Below are positions 15,996 to 27,668 of a stretch of 64,000 nt of DNA, piece by piece. Numbering within the stretch: the stretch's first letter is position 1; each line of letters begins with the position of its first letter. A model generated the notes under the pieces. That model ran no database searches. It had not been told where the DNA came from and saw only the letters and a program-made list of their open reading frames with translations. A program made the position numbers and the translations under genes. Source of the stretch: Sphaerisporangium rufum. GTDB lineage: Bacteria > Actinomycetota > Actinomycetes > Streptosporangiales > Streptosporangiaceae. The DNA is taken from positions 61,586 through 125,585 of the forward strand of contig NZ_BOOU01000068.1 in the NCBI RefSeq assembly GCF_016863395.1, given 5' to 3'.

Positions 15996-17009
15996 GTGAC
16001 GTACAAGGCCGAGTACCTCTGGATCGATGGCACCGAGCCGACCGCGCGGCTGCGCTCGAAGACCAAGATCCTTGCTGACGGAGCCGAACTGCCGATCTGG
16101 GGCTTCGACGGGTCCAGCACCAACCAGGCACCGGGCAAGGCGTCCGACTGCGTGCTCAAGCCGGTCTTCAGCTGCCCCGACCCGATCCGCGGCGGCGACA
16201 ACGTGCTGGTGCTCTGCGAGGTGCTGCTGACCGACATGACGCCGCACCCCAGCAACACGCGGGCCAAGCTCACCCCGGTCGCCGAGCGCTTCGCCGCCCA
16301 GGACTCGTGGTTCGGCATCGAGCAGGAGTACACCTTCTTCCAGGACGGCCGCCCGCTCGGCTTCCCGGTCGGCGGCTTCCCGGCGCCGCAGGGCTTCTAC
16401 TACTGCGGGGTCGGTGCCGACGAGGTGTACGGCCGGGAGATCGTCGAGAAGCACCTGGACGCCTGCCTGGCCGCCGGGCTGGCCATCTCCGGCATCAACG
16501 CCGAGGTCATGCCCGGCCAGTGGGAGTTCCAGGTCGGCCCGGCCGGCCCGGTCGAGGTGGCCGACCACCTGTGGGTCGCCCGCTGGCTGCTGTACCGCAT
16601 CGCCGAGGACTTCGGGGTGTCCGCCACCCTGGACCCCAAGCCGGTCAAGGGCGACTGGAACGGCGCCGGCGCGCACACCAACTTCTCCACCAAGGCGATG
16701 CGCGAGGGCTACGACCCGATCATCACCGCCTGCGAGGCGCTCGGCCGCAAGGCCGCCGAGCACATCGAGGGCTACGGCTCGGACATCCAGCACCGGCTCA
16801 CCGGCATGCACGAGACCGCCCCGTGGAGCGAGTACAGCTACGGCGTGTCGAACCGGGGCGCCTCGGTGCGCATCCCGTGGCAAGTCGAGGTGGACAAGCA
16901 CGGTTACATCGAGGACCGCCGGCCGAACGCCAACTGCGACCCCTACGTGGTCACCCGGCTGATCGTCGACACCTGCTGCGAGGCCCTGGAGCAGGCCGGC
17001 CAGGTCTGA
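15996..17009 (+). CDS. glnII: Glutamine synthetase, type II
   Basis: ATP-dependent glutamate-ammonia ligase of 337 residues, the short eukaryote-like GSII form found beside GlnA in many actinomycetes. Seen: the N-terminal YLWIDG, IWGFDGSSTNQA (substrate loop), EQEYTFF and INAEVMPGQWEFQVGP with metal-binding Glu residues, GAGAHTNFST (ATP and glutamate binding), and GASVRIPWQVE. GTG 15996 is chosen because AAGGGGA precedes it and the length fits the family; an upstream in-frame GTG would add 55 unconserved residues. A GlnR-like box and a 3' hairpin bracket it as a single-gene unit. Confidence 0.93.
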   Translation: MTYKAEYLWIDGTEPTARLRSKTKILADGAELPIWGFDGSSTNQAPGKASDCVLKPVFSCPDPIRGGDNVLVLCEVLLTDMTPHPSNTRAKLTPVAERFAAQDSWFGIEQEYTFFQDGRPLGFPVGGFPAPQGFYYCGVGADEVYGREIVEKHLDACLAAGLAISGINAEVMPGQWEFQVGPAGPVEVADHLWVARWLLYRIAEDFGVSATLDPKPVKGDWNGAGAHTNFSTKAMREGYDPIITACEALGRKAAEHIEGYGSDIQHRLTGMHETAPWSEYSYGVSNRGASVRIPWQVEVDKHGYIEDRRPNANCDPYVVTRLIVDTCCEALEQAGQV

Positions 17010-17409
17010 CCCCGCTCCCTGAGTCCCCGGCCGATGGCGCCGTGGCGGTGACCGTGCCCTCCCGGGCCGGTCGCCCGCCGCGGCGCCATCGCCTTTTCGC
17101 CGTACGGCGGCCCGGGTGCCGCCGCCACCGGTACGGCGCGCCCGGTGAAAAATTCCCGGGACACCCACCGGCCGGTCAGCGAAACCCCAGCTCAGGGGCG
17201 GGACGGCGGTGTCGAGAAATCTTGCCGGCAGCCGATCAGGCGCCGGTCGTTGAACGGCGTTTCCGCAGGTCAGCCCGGTATGTGAACGTCCCTTTCACGT
17301 TTGCCAACCGGCGGAGCCGGGGCGGAGGATAAGGGCTCGATCACCGACGAACCCACCCCGGCCGGGGCTTCTTCGGCATGCCCGCACTCCCATCCGACCA
17401 GGAGGAACG
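17010..17409. other. Intergenic region after glnII
   Basis: 400 bases without a gene. It contains the glnII terminator (17032-17097) and, at 17282-17298, a weak inverted repeat GTGAA-n7-TTCAC that might be an operator for the ABC exporter operon starting at 17410. I see nothing else structured. Confidence 0.55.
17032..17097 (+). terminator. Terminator of glnII
   Basis: CGATGGCGCCG (17032-17042) and CGGCGCCATCG (17081-17091) form a perfect 11-base-pair outer stem around a GC-rich interior, followed by TTTT at 17094-17097. Located 23 bases after the glnII stop. Confidence 0.7.
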
Positions 17410-18540
17410 ATGATCCATGCCCGGGGGCTGACCCGGCGGTTCAAAATCAAAGGTGGTGACGTCGCGGCCGTCCGCGGCCTCGACCTGGACGTGCCGGCGG
17501 GCCAGACGGTGGCCTTCCTCGGCCCGAACGGCGCCGGGAAGTCCACCAGCCTGCGCATGCTGACCACCCTGCTGGCCCCGACCTCGGGGACGGCGGTGGT
17601 GGCCGGTCGCGACGTGACGGCGGACCCGGCCGGGGTGCGCGCCCGCATCGGCTACGTGGGGCAGAAGAACGGCGCCGGCGACGGGTTCCGGGCCCGCGAC
17701 GAGCTGATCACCCAGGGCTGCTGCTACGGGCTGAGCCGCGCCCATGCCCGGCGGCGGGCCGACGAGGTGCTCGAACTGCTCGATCTGCTGCCGCTGGCCC
17801 GCCGCACGCCCGGCACGCTGTCCGGCGGGCAGCGGCGGCGCCTGGACATCGCCCTCGGGCTGGTGCACCGGCCCGGGCTGATCTTCCTGGACGAGCCGTC
17901 CACCGGGCTGGACCCGCAGAGCCGGGCCGACGTCTGGCGGCACGTCCTGCGGCTGCGCACCGAGTACGACACCACGATCTTCTTCACCACGCACTACCTG
18001 GAGGAGGCCGACACCATGGCCGAGCGCGTCGTGATCATCGACCACGGCCGGGTCATCGCCGACGGCACCGCCGACCGGCTGAAGGACGAGCTGGCCGGCG
18101 ACCGGCTGGCCGTCACCCCGGCCGAGGCGGCCGGGGTGACCAGGGCCGCCGAGGTGGCCGCGCGGCTGGCCGGCGCGGCGGAGGTGACGGTGACCGGCGG
18201 CACCGTCGGGGTCAGGGTGCCGGACGCCCGGACCGCGATGCCGGAGTATCTGCGCGCGCTGGACGCGGCCGGGGTGCCGGCCGCGTCGGCGGAGATGACC
18301 CGGCCGACGCTGGACGATGTGTTCCTCAGCCTGACCGGCCGCACGCTGCGCGAGAGCGACGACGCCCGGCCGCCCGCCGACGACGCCCCCGGCACTCCGG
18401 CGGAGACGCCGACGCGGTCGGCCTCGGACGCGCCACCGACCGGCCGGGGCGGGCCGGTGGACCCGGCCGGTGGCCGGGCACCTGATGCCTCAGGTGACGC
18501 GGACACCTCCGGTACGGCGGCCGGGCGGGGTGCGCGATGA
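17410..18540 (+). CDS. DrrA-type ABC exporter ATP-binding protein
   Basis: ATPase subunit of 376 residues of an ABC-2 drug or lipid exporter resembling daunorubicin-resistance DrrA. Walker A GPNGAGKST (38-46), Q-loop YVGQKNG (82-88), signature LSGGQ (137-141), Walker B LIFLDEP (157-163) and H-loop TTHYLEEAD. The DrrA C-terminal domain ends near residue 313 with PTLDDVFLSLTG. An extra tail of about 60 Pro/Ala/Asp/Thr-rich residues looks disordered. AGGAGG precedes the ATG. Its stop overlaps the permease start (ATGA). Substrate unknown; no resistance or biosynthesis genes adjoin. Confidence 0.92.
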   Translation: MIHARGLTRRFKIKGGDVAAVRGLDLDVPAGQTVAFLGPNGAGKSTSLRMLTTLLAPTSGTAVVAGRDVTADPAGVRARIGYVGQKNGAGDGFRARDELITQGCCYGLSRAHARRRADEVLELLDLLPLARRTPGTLSGGQRRRLDIALGLVHRPGLIFLDEPSTGLDPQSRADVWRHVLRLRTEYDTTIFFTTHYLEEADTMAERVVIIDHGRVIADGTADRLKDELAGDRLAVTPAEAAGVTRAAEVAARLAGAAEVTVTGGTVGVRVPDARTAMPEYLRALDAAGVPAASAEMTRPTLDDVFLSLTGRTLRESDDARPPADDAPGTPAETPTRSASDAPPTGRGGPVDPAGGRAPDASGDADTSGTAAGRGAR

Positions 18541-19304
18541 CCACCTTCCATCGGGACGTCTGGACGGTGTTCGTCCGGGAGATCACCCCGGTGCTGCGGC
18601 AGCCGATGACCCTGCTGTTCAACATGGTCCAGCCGCTGCTGTTCCTCTTCGTGTTCGGCTCGCTGCTGGCGGGCACCGGCGGCCCCGGCGGCGCTCCGGG
18701 GGGCGGGTCGCCGTGGCAGTGGTTCGTGCCGGGCATCCTGGTGATGATGTGCCTGTCCGGGCCGCTGCTGGCCGGCTGGACCATGCTCACCGAGCTGATC
18801 GGCGGCGCCATGGAGCGGATGCTGGTGTCGCCGCTGAACCGCACCGCGATCCTGGTGGGGCGGACCCTCAAGGAGTTCGCGGTGCTGCTGGCCCAGGCGG
18901 TGCTGATCATCGTGATGGCGGTGCCGCTCGGCTTCGACCTGCGCCCGGCGGGCGTGCTGGCCGGCCTGCTGGTGCTGGTGCTGTTCGGGGTCGGCCTCGG
19001 CGCGCTGTCGTACGTGCTCGCCATCGCCTCCCACCCCGGCGGCGACCTGTTCTGGGCGGTCACCCAGTTCCTGATGTTCCCGCTGCTGCTGCTGTCGGGA
19101 GTGCTGCTGCCGCTGGACGCCGGCCCCGGCTGGCTGCGGGCGGCCGCCACGCTCAACCCGGTGTACTACCTGGTCGAGGCGGAACGGGCGCTGTTCGACG
19201 CCCGGTTCGCCGACCCCGCGGTGCCGCCCGGCCTGCTCGCGGCCGCCGCCGTCGCCGCCATCGGCCTGATCCTCGGCAATCGCGCCATCCGCCGCGCCAT
19301 CTGA
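18537..19304 (+). CDS. ABC-2 type permease, DrrB-like
   Basis: Membrane subunit of 255 residues pairing with the ATPase upstream. Six hydrophobic spans are visible, starting at MTLLFNMVQPLLFLFVFGSLL, with a Gly-rich external loop (GTGGPGGAPGGG) and the ABC-2 signature around LIGGAMERMLVSPLNRTAILVGR. It overlaps the ATPase stop by 4 bases, so the two are made in equal amounts. Probably exports a hydrophobic compound. Confidence 0.9.
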   Translation: MTTFHRDVWTVFVREITPVLRQPMTLLFNMVQPLLFLFVFGSLLAGTGGPGGAPGGGSPWQWFVPGILVMMCLSGPLLAGWTMLTELIGGAMERMLVSPLNRTAILVGRTLKEFAVLLAQAVLIIVMAVPLGFDLRPAGVLAGLLVLVLFGVGLGALSYVLAIASHPGGDLFWAVTQFLMFPLLLLSGVLLPLDAGPGWLRAAATLNPVYYLVEAERALFDARFADPAVPPGLLAAAAVAAIGLILGNRAIRRAI

Positions 19305-19359
19305 CCACCCCCGCGCGCGCGAAGCCGGCCGTCCAGCCGGTGCGCGCCCCTCCCGGGCC

Positions 19360-19391
19360 GGTTCGGGCGCCGGCTGAAGGGCGCCCGAACC
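19360..19391. terminator. Bidirectional hairpin between permease and clpP
   Basis: GGTTCGGGCGCC (19360-19371) and its exact complement (19380-19391) give a 12-base-pair stem with an 8-base loop. A second short stem GCGCGTGC/GCACGCGC lies at 19393-19411. They separate the convergent exporter and clp transcripts. Confidence 0.6.
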
Positions 19392-19423
19392 CGCGCGTGC
19401 GGAGCACGCGCCAAAAAGCACAG

Positions 19424-20104
19424 TCAGGAGACCGGGCCGGCGGAGGGGATGGAGGTGGCGCTGCGCACCACGTGGTCGACCAGGCCGTACTCGCGGGCCT
19501 CCTCGGCGGTGAACCAGCGGTCGTGGTCGAAGTCGGTCTCGATCTGCGCCACGGGCTGGCCGGTGTGCCCGGCGATGCGCTCGGCCATCACCTTCTTGGT
19601 GTAGAGCATGTTCTCCGCCTGGATCTTGATGTCCGCGGCGGTGCCGCCGATGCCGCCGGAGGGCTGGTGCATCATGATGCGGGCGTGCGGCAGCGAGTAC
19701 CGCTTCCCGGGCGCGCCGGCGCACAGCAGGAACTGGCCCATCGACGCGGCCAGCCCGATGCCGACGGTCGCCACGTCGTTCGGGACGAATTGCATGATGT
19801 CGTAGAGGGCGAGCCCGGCGGAGACCGAGCCGCCCGGCGAATTGACGTAAAGGAAGATGTCGCGCTCGGGGTCCTCGGCGGACAGCAGCAGCAGCTCGCC
19901 GCAGAGCCGGTTGGCGATCTCGTCGTCGACCTCCTGGCCGAGGAAGACGATGCGCCGGCGCAGCAGCCGCTGTGCCACCGGCTCGATCATGCCCGGTGGC
20001 GGCACCGCCTCCACCTGCGGAGCCCGCGCCTGGTCCGCACCCTGGACGGCACCTTGGACGGCATGGGTGAACGGGTCGTGGAACGGACGCCCCGTGGGGT
20101 TCAT
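19424..20104 (-). CDS. clpP: ATP-dependent Clp protease proteolytic subunit
   Basis: Serine protease subunit of 226 residues forming the Clp barrel. The triad is Ser121 (GLAASMGQ), His146 (IMMHQPSGG) and Asp195 (HDRWFTAEEA). SVSAGLALYDIMQ and the YTKKVMAERIAGHTGQ handle helix match ClpP. The N-terminus is about 30 residues longer than usual (Gln/Ala-rich), as in actinobacterial paralogues with a propeptide. The ATG at 20104 follows AGGTG. It lies 239 bases after clpB on the same strand with a perfect inverted repeat in the gap, so it may have its own promoter. Likely not the essential clpP1P2 pair, which is normally tandem with clpX. Confidence 0.92.
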   Translation of the reverse strand: MNPTGRPFHDPFTHAVQGAVQGADQARAPQVEAVPPPGMIEPVAQRLLRRRIVFLGQEVDDEIANRLCGELLLLSAEDPERDIFLYVNSPGGSVSAGLALYDIMQFVPNDVATVGIGLAASMGQFLLCAGAPGKRYSLPHARIMMHQPSGGIGGTAADIKIQAENMLYTKKVMAERIAGHTGQPVAQIETDFDHDRWFTAEEAREYGLVDHVVRSATSIPSAGPVS

Positions 20105-20234
20105 GGTCACCTGCTCCCTGCCGGCGGTGGGCCGGCATTCGCACCGCGACCCGACCGGCCGCGATTCCATTAACGCTGCCAGAAAACCCGACCGGGCGGA
20201 CTGCCATTTCACCCATGGCCGATTTATTCGCACA

Positions 20235-20261
20235 GCGTAATACGCTTAACGCGTATTACGC
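20235..20261. promoter_or_regulatory. Perfect inverted repeat upstream of clpP
   Basis: GCGTAATACGC (20235-20245) and GCGTATTACGC (20251-20261) are exact complements with a TTAAC spacer. The site is 131 bases before the clpP start. It does not match the HAIR (CTTGAGT-N7-ACTCAAG) or CIRCE heat-shock elements, nor, by eye, the ClgR box. An operator for an unidentified regulator is likeliest; a stem ending the clpB transcript is the alternative. Confidence 0.6.
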
Positions 20262-20343
20262 CCAAAAAGAATTCCCTTGACTTCGGCTCCCAGAATTGGA
20301 TTTCCGCCGCCGGGCCGGGTGGACGCGTCACGGACGACCGCGG

Positions 20344-22974
<2,631 letters not shown>

Positions 22975-22976
22975 GG

Positions 22977-23282
22977 TCAGGCTCCCGTCGATCGCGGGCG
23001 GCGCCGCAGCGCCGCCTCCAGTTCGGAGATCCGGTCCAGCAGGTCGATCACCACGCCGAGCGCCGCGTAGTTGAGGGCCAGGCCGGCGTGCAGGCGCTCG
23101 ATCCGGCCGAGCAGGACGAGTTGCGCGGGCGGGAAGCGCAGGTCCTCGCCCGCGATGGGCTCCAGCAGGCCGAGCGCCACCAGGCGCCGGACGTGGTCGG
23201 GATGCAGCCCGCCGGCCGCGGCGAACGCCTCCAGTCCGATGCCGGGCAGCCGGACCAGCGCGGTCGTGGTGGTCCGGGTCAT
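22977..23282 (-). CDS. cbpM: CbpM-like chaperone modulator (MerR-fold)
   Basis: Protein of 101 residues with a MerR-type winged helix ([29 protein letters not shown]) and a C-terminal helix [14 protein letters not shown]. Its position after a CbpA-like DnaJ and its size fit CbpM, which binds and restrains the J domain. HspR, the heat-shock repressor of most actinobacterial dnaK operons, is longer and also MerR-like, so a DNA-binding role cannot be excluded. Starts 32 bases after dnaJ and ends 2 bases before clpB. AAGGGGA precedes the ATG. Confidence 0.72.
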   Translation of the reverse strand: MTRTTTTALVRLPGIGLEAFAAAGGLHPDHVRRLVALGLLEPIAGEDLRFPPAQLVLLGRIERLHAGLALNYAALGVVIDLLDRISELEAALRRRPRSTGA

Positions 23283-23314
23283 CGCGGTCCCCTTCCCGGC
23301 GTCTCCCGCGCCCA

Positions 23315-24244
23315 TCACGTCTCCCGGCGCGGGTCGAAGGACGAGACCTCGGCCAGCCGCTCGTACAGCCGGCGCTCCTCGCCGGCCGGCGCGCGCGGGA
23401 CCATGATCCGCACCTCGGCGTACAGGTCGCCGTGCCCGCCGCGCGGCCCGGGCAGCCCGCGGCCGCGCAGCCGCAGCCGGCGCCCGGTGGAGGTGCCGGG
23501 CGGCACCTTGACGGTGGCCGTGCCGCCCGGGGTGGTGATCGGCACGGCGGCGCCGAGCGCGGCCTCCCAGGGCGCCAGCGGCAGCGGCAGGTGGATGTCG
23601 GTGCCCTCCACCCGGTACCGCGGGTCGTCGATCCGCACCACCAGGTACAGGTCGCCGGGCCGGCCGCCGTCCATGCCCTGGCCGCCCTGCCCGGCCAGCC
23701 GGATGCGCCGGCCCTCGGTGGCGCCGGCCGGAATGGTCACCTCCAGGGTGCGGGTGCCCTGCGGGCCCTGCAGGGTGAGGGTGCGGCGGCCGCCGTGGTA
23801 GGCCTCGTCCACGGTTAGGGCGATCTCGGCCTCCTGGTCGGCGCCGGGCATCGGGCCGCGGGCCCGGCCGCGGCCGGCCCGGCCGCCGAAGATGCCGCCG
23901 AGCAGGTCGGACAGGTCGACGTTCACGCCGCCTTCGGCGTAGTGGTACCCCGGCCCGCCGGCCCGGGCGCCCGCCCCGGCGCGGGCGCGGGACCAGGCGT
24001 CCGGGTCCACGTCCGGTGGCACCGAGCGCCATTCGGGGCCGAAGGCGTCGTAGCGGCGCCGGTCCGCCGGGTCCGACAGCACGTCGTAGGCCTCCGAGAC
24101 GTCCTTGAACCGCTCCTCGGCGGCCGGGTCCTTGTTGACGTCCGGGTGGTATTTGCGGGCGAGCTTGCGGTAGGCGCGCTGGATCTCCTCCTGGCTCGCC
24201 GTCCTCGGCACGCCGAGCACCTGGTAGTAGTCGCCCGCCGCCAT
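23315..24244 (-). CDS. DnaJ/CbpA-type J-domain co-chaperone
   Basis: Co-chaperone of 309 residues stimulating DnaK ATPase. J domain at 1-70 with the HPD motif (His33-Pro34-Asp35), a Gly-rich linker (about 90-130), then two beta-sandwich substrate-binding domains. The four CxxCxGxG zinc repeats of classical DnaJ are missing, so this is the CbpA (type B) form, which agrees with the CbpM-like neighbour. ATG 24244 lies 7 bases after the grpE stop. Confidence 0.93.
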   Translation of the reverse strand: MAAGDYYQVLGVPRTASQEEIQRAYRKLARKYHPDVNKDPAAEERFKDVSEAYDVLSDPADRRRYDAFGPEWRSVPPDVDPDAWSRARAGAGARAGGPGYHYAEGGVNVDLSDLLGGIFGGRAGRGRARGPMPGADQEAEIALTVDEAYHGGRRTLTLQGPQGTRTLEVTIPAGATEGRRIRLAGQGGQGMDGGRPGDLYLVVRIDDPRYRVEGTDIHLPLPLAPWEAALGAAVPITTPGGTATVKVPPGTSTGRRLRLRGRGLPGPRGGHGDLYAEVRIMVPRAPAGEERRLYERLAEVSSFDPRRET

Positions 24245-24251
24245 GGCCGCC

Positions 24252-24860
24252 TCAGTCCGGGCTGGTGGAGACGATCACCGCGGCCGGGCGGAGCTGGGCG
24301 CCGGGGTCGCCGTAGCCGGGCCGGACCACCTCGACGACCGTGCCGGGCGGGACGCCGGGGTCGGCCCGGGTGCCCACCGCCTCGTGCGCCGCCGGGTCGA
24401 ACGGCACGCCGGTCTCGTCGTGGCGCGGGTGGCCGAGCCGGGCCAGCAGCGCCACCGCCTGGTCGCGCACCGCCCGCACGCCCTCGACCATCGCGCCCGG
24501 GTCGGCGCCGGCGTGCCGCAAGGCCAGGTCGAGGTTGTCCACCACCGGCAGCCATTCGCGCAGCAGGCGGACCCGCTCGTCGCCGCGGGCGCGCTCGATG
24601 TCGCGGGCCAGGCGCTTGCGGACATTGTCCAACTCGGCGACCGAGCGCAGCCAGCGGTCCTCCAGGCCGGCGATCTTCTCGATGAGCTCGTCCACCGCCG
24701 CGCCGGTCCCCTCGTCCGCCTCGATGGTCTCCGCCGTAGGGTCCGGCGGCACGGCCGCGGCGTCATGCCCGGGCCCGGCCATGTCCATGGGGCCGGGCTC
24801 CGGCGGACCGGCGGGTCCGGCCGCGCTCCGGGGCCGCCGGTCGGGTCGATGGCCGCGCAT
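24252..24860 (-). CDS. grpE: Nucleotide exchange factor GrpE
   Basis: DnaK nucleotide-exchange factor of 202 residues. An acidic, Pro-rich N-terminal tail (to about 50) precedes the long dimerisation helix ([35 protein letters not shown]) and the C-terminal beta domain [13 protein letters not shown] with [10 protein letters not shown]. It starts 1 base after the dnaK stop (TGACATG), so translation is coupled. Confidence 0.93.
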   Translation of the reverse strand: MRGHRPDRRPRSAAGPAGPPEPGPMDMAGPGHDAAAVPPDPTAETIEADEGTGAAVDELIEKIAGLEDRWLRSVAELDNVRKRLARDIERARGDERVRLLREWLPVVDNLDLALRHAGADPGAMVEGVRAVRDQAVALLARLGHPRHDETGVPFDPAAHEAVGTRADPGVPPGTVVEVVRPGYGDPGAQLRPAAVIVSTSPD

Positions 24861-24861
24861 G

Positions 24862-26727
24862 TCAGTCCGAGCTGGTGAACTCGGCGTCGATCACGTCGTC
24901 CCCGCCGCCCGGCGCGCCGGTCGGCTCCTCCCGCGGGGCGGCGGCGCCCAGGCCGTGGTAGACCTGCTGGAGCTCGGAGGTGAGGTCGCGCAGCCGCTCG
25001 ACCGGCGCCTCCTCGCGGACGGCCTGCCGGGCGTCGCCGACGAGCTGCTCGGCGCGGGCCTTCTCGTGCACCGCCGCCCGCTCGCCGAGCTCGGCGAGCC
25101 GGCGTTCCACCTGGTAGGCGGCCGAGTCCAGCTCGTTGCGCGCGTCGATCGCCTCGCGGATGCGGGCGTCCTCGCCGCGGTGCCGCTCGGCGTCCTGCAC
25201 CATCCGCTCGATCTCCGACCTGTCGAGGTTGGAGCTCTCGCTGATCGTGATGCGCTGCTCGCCGCCGGTGTCCTTGTCGCGGGCGGTGACGTTGAGGATG
25301 CCGTTGGCGTCCACGTCGAAGGTGACCTCGATCTGCGGCGCGCCGCGCGGGGCCGGGCGGATGTTCTCCAGCCGGAACCGGCCCAGCGCGCGGTTGTCGG
25401 CGGCCCGCTCGCGCTCGCCCTGCAGGACGACCACGTCGACGGCCTGCTGCTCGTCCTCGGCGGTGCTGAACGTCTCGGTGCGGCGGGCCGGGATGGTGGT
25501 GTTGCGGTCCAGGATCCTGGTCATCACCCCGCCGAGCGTCTCGATGCCCAGCGACAGCGGGGTGACGTCCAGCAGCAGGACGTCCTTGACCTCGCCCTTG
25601 AGCACGCCGGCCTGGATGGCGGCGCCGTCGGCCACCACCTCGTCGGGGTTGACCGTCATGTTGGGCTCCTTGCCGCCGGTGAGCCGCCGGACGGCCTCCT
25701 GCACGGCCGGGATGCGGGTGGAGCCGCCGACCAGGATGACCTCGTCCAGGTCGGCCGCCGACAGCTTGGCGTCCTCCATCGCCTGGCGCACCGGCCCCAT
25801 GGTGCGGTCCACCAGGTCGCGGGTGATCTCGTCGAAGGTGGCGCGCCGCAGGGTGGTGTTGAGGTGCTTGGGGCCGGCCGCGTCGGCGGTGACGAACGGC
25901 AGGCTGATGGTGGCCTGGGTGACCGAGGAGAGTTCCACCTTGGCCTTCTCGGCGGCCTCGAACAGCCGCTGCAGGGCCTGGGGGTCGCGGCGCAGGTCGA
26001 TGCCCTCCTGCCGCTGGAACTCCTCGGCCAGGTGGTCGACGATCCGCCGGTCGAAGTCGTCGCCGCCCAGGTGGGTGTCGCCGGCGGTGGCCCGGACCTC
26101 GATGACGCCGTCCCCGATGTCCAGCACGCTGACGTCGAAGGTGCCGCCGCCGAGGTCGAAGACCAGCACCGTCTCGCTGCCCTTCTTCTCCAGCCCGTAG
26201 GCCAGCGCGGCGGCGGTCGGCTCGTTGATGATCCGCATGACCTCCAGGCCGGCGATCCGCCCGGCGTCCCGGGTGGCGTGCCGCTGGGCGTCGTTGAAGT
26301 AGGCGGGGACGGTGATCACCGCCTCGGTGATCTTCTCGCCGAGGAACCGGGACGCGTCGGCGACGAGCTTGCGCAGGATGAGCGCGGAGATCTCCTCCGG
26401 CGCGTACATCTTGCCGCGCACGTCGAAGCGGACGGCGCCGTCCGGGCCGGGGACCACGTCGAAGGAGACGGCGTTCATCTCGCTGCCGACCTCGTCGTAG
26501 CGCCGGCCGATGAACCGCTTGACCGAGTAGACGGTGCCCTTGGGGTTGAGGATGGCCTGCCGCCGGGCGAGCTGGCCGACCAGCCGTTCCCCCGATTCGG
26601 TGAACGCGACCACCGAGGGGGTGGTGCGCTGCCCTTCGGCGTTCGGGATCACCACCGGCTGGCCGCCCTCGGTGGTGGCGATCACGGAGTTCGTGGTGCC
26701 CAGATCGATGCCGACTGCCTTCGCCAT
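24862..26727 (-). CDS. dnaK: Chaperone protein DnaK (Hsp70)
   Basis: Hsp70 chaperone of 621 residues. ATPase domain about 1-360 ([46 protein letters not shown]), substrate domain about 370-500 ([17 protein letters not shown]) and a short lid ending [12 protein letters not shown]. The ATG at 26727 follows GGGAGG; longer upstream readings are Arg/Pro noise. First gene of dnaK-grpE-dnaJ-cbpM-clpB. I found no HAIR or CIRCE motif in the 200 bases upstream, so its heat-shock control is not the textbook one. Possibly a second dnaK copy of the genome. Confidence 0.95.
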   Translation of the reverse strand: MAKAVGIDLGTTNSVIATTEGGQPVVIPNAEGQRTTPSVVAFTESGERLVGQLARRQAILNPKGTVYSVKRFIGRRYDEVGSEMNAVSFDVVPGPDGAVRFDVRGKMYAPEEISALILRKLVADASRFLGEKITEAVITVPAYFNDAQRHATRDAGRIAGLEVMRIINEPTAAALAYGLEKKGSETVLVFDLGGGTFDVSVLDIGDGVIEVRATAGDTHLGGDDFDRRIVDHLAEEFQRQEGIDLRRDPQALQRLFEAAEKAKVELSSVTQATISLPFVTADAAGPKHLNTTLRRATFDEITRDLVDRTMGPVRQAMEDAKLSAADLDEVILVGGSTRIPAVQEAVRRLTGGKEPNMTVNPDEVVADGAAIQAGVLKGEVKDVLLLDVTPLSLGIETLGGVMTRILDRNTTIPARRTETFSTAEDEQQAVDVVVLQGERERAADNRALGRFRLENIRPAPRGAPQIEVTFDVDANGILNVTARDKDTGGEQRITISESSNLDRSEIERMVQDAERHRGEDARIREAIDARNELDSAAYQVERRLAELGERAAVHEKARAEQLVGDARQAVREEAPVERLRDLTSELQQVYHGLGAAAPREEPTGAPGGGDDVIDAEFTSSD

Positions 26728-26925
26728 CACTGACCTCCCCCTGGCCGCGCGCCCCCCTGCGCGCCGCGGGCGGGGTGGCCGGGGGCGCCGGGGGCGCCGG
26801 GCCCCCGCCCGGCCGCCGCGCCGTGGCTTGCGGCCACCCTTCCGTCTCACAGTACTCAGCGAGAAGAAAGGCCAGGTCAGCAGGCGGCAACCGGGAGGAA
26901 GAGCGAGCGCGGTCAGGCGGAGCGG

Positions 26926-27417
26926 TCAGGCGGAGGTACGGGCCAGGGTGAGCGGGGCGCGGAAGGCGGCCCAGACGAGCTTGCCCGGCCCGCCGAGGAC
27001 CTGCCAACCCCAGGCGGTGCTGACGCTCTCGACCAGGTACAGGCCGCGGCCGGACTCGGCGAGGTCGGCGGCGCGGGTGAGGACCGGCGGCCGGGCGGCC
27101 GGGTCGTACACCGCGCACACCACGTGCGCGGCCCGGTGCAGCAGGCGGATCCTGGTCGCCTGGCCGGCGTGCCGCATGGCGTTGGTGACCAGCTCGGAGA
27201 CCACCAGCCGCGCGTCGCAGGCGAGCTCGCCCAGGCCCCAGTCCTCCAGCGCGGCGACGGTGAAGTCGCGGGCGGTCTTGATCGACGTCGCGGCGCGGCC
27301 GAGCACCGGCAGTTCCCGGCCGGCCGGCCGCCACTGGTCGTGCTCGATCGCACCCGGCAGCCACCAGGGAGGCTCGCCCCGTACCACGGTCTGCCGTCGT
27401 GCCAGGTGTGCGGTCAT
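26926..27417 (-). CDS. Anti-sigma-factor-like HATPase domain protein
   Basis: Protein of 163 residues with the RsbW/SpoIIAB-like ATPase fold: LVVSELVTNAMRHAG (N-box Glu and Asn), VYDPAARPPVL (G1) and ESGRGLYLVESVSTAWGW (G2). Such stand-alone kinases are abundant in streptomycete-like genomes, usually beside a Scr1/WhiJ-type HTH gene, as here. Target unknown. ATG 27417 is preferred, with GAGG 8 bases upstream; GTG 27429 is the longer alternative. Divergent from the HTH gene. Confidence 0.82.
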   Translation of the reverse strand: MTAHLARRQTVVRGEPPWWLPGAIEHDQWRPAGRELPVLGRAATSIKTARDFTVAALEDWGLGELACDARLVVSELVTNAMRHAGQATRIRLLHRAAHVVCAVYDPAARPPVLTRAADLAESGRGLYLVESVSTAWGWQVLGGPGKLVWAAFRAPLTLARTSA

Positions 27418-27498
27418 CGAGATCCTCACTGCGTCGGGCCGTCACCCGGTCGGAACAAGACGTGCGACGATCAATACTGGGCCACCGGCACGTACGGA

Positions 27499-27514
27499 TG
27501 CAAGAACGCTTGCA
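27499..27514. promoter_or_regulatory. Inverted repeat between HATPase and HTH genes
   Basis: TGCAAG-AACG-CTTGCA, six-base perfect arms, lies between the divergent genes, 82 bases upstream of the HATPase start and 155 before the HTH gene. A plausible binding site for the neighbouring HTH protein, but no other copy is seen in the window. Confidence 0.45.
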
Positions 27515-27668
27515 CGTGCAGATGACATTTTTTCCCGCCGAAACGTGATAATTAGGCATTTAGTACGACATGGGAGTGAGGGTGACCCGGTTCCCGGCAC
27601 CGGGTTGTGCGATCCCCGGGGGGAAATGAGAGACTGTCGGCTTAATCCCCCCGTCCCAGGGAGCACCA

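Noticed and set aside
17282..17298. GTGAA-n7-TTCAC as an operator for the ABC exporter
   Set aside because: Arms of five bases with a 7-base spacer are too weak to separate from chance; mentioned only in the intergenic entry.
17410..19304. DrrAB-like exporter as self-resistance of an antibiotic cluster
   Set aside because: Flanked by glnII and clpP; no biosynthetic gene nearby.
26728..26925. HAIR (CTTGAGT-N7-ACTCAAG) or CIRCE site before dnaK
   Set aside because: Only partial matches such as CTGAGTACTG on the minus strand; spacing and second half are wrong.
24275..27559. 1094-codon open frame across dnaK, grpE and the HATPase gene on the same strand
   Set aside because: Frame-shifted shadow made of Arg/Pro/Gly; the true DnaK and GrpE frames are unambiguous.
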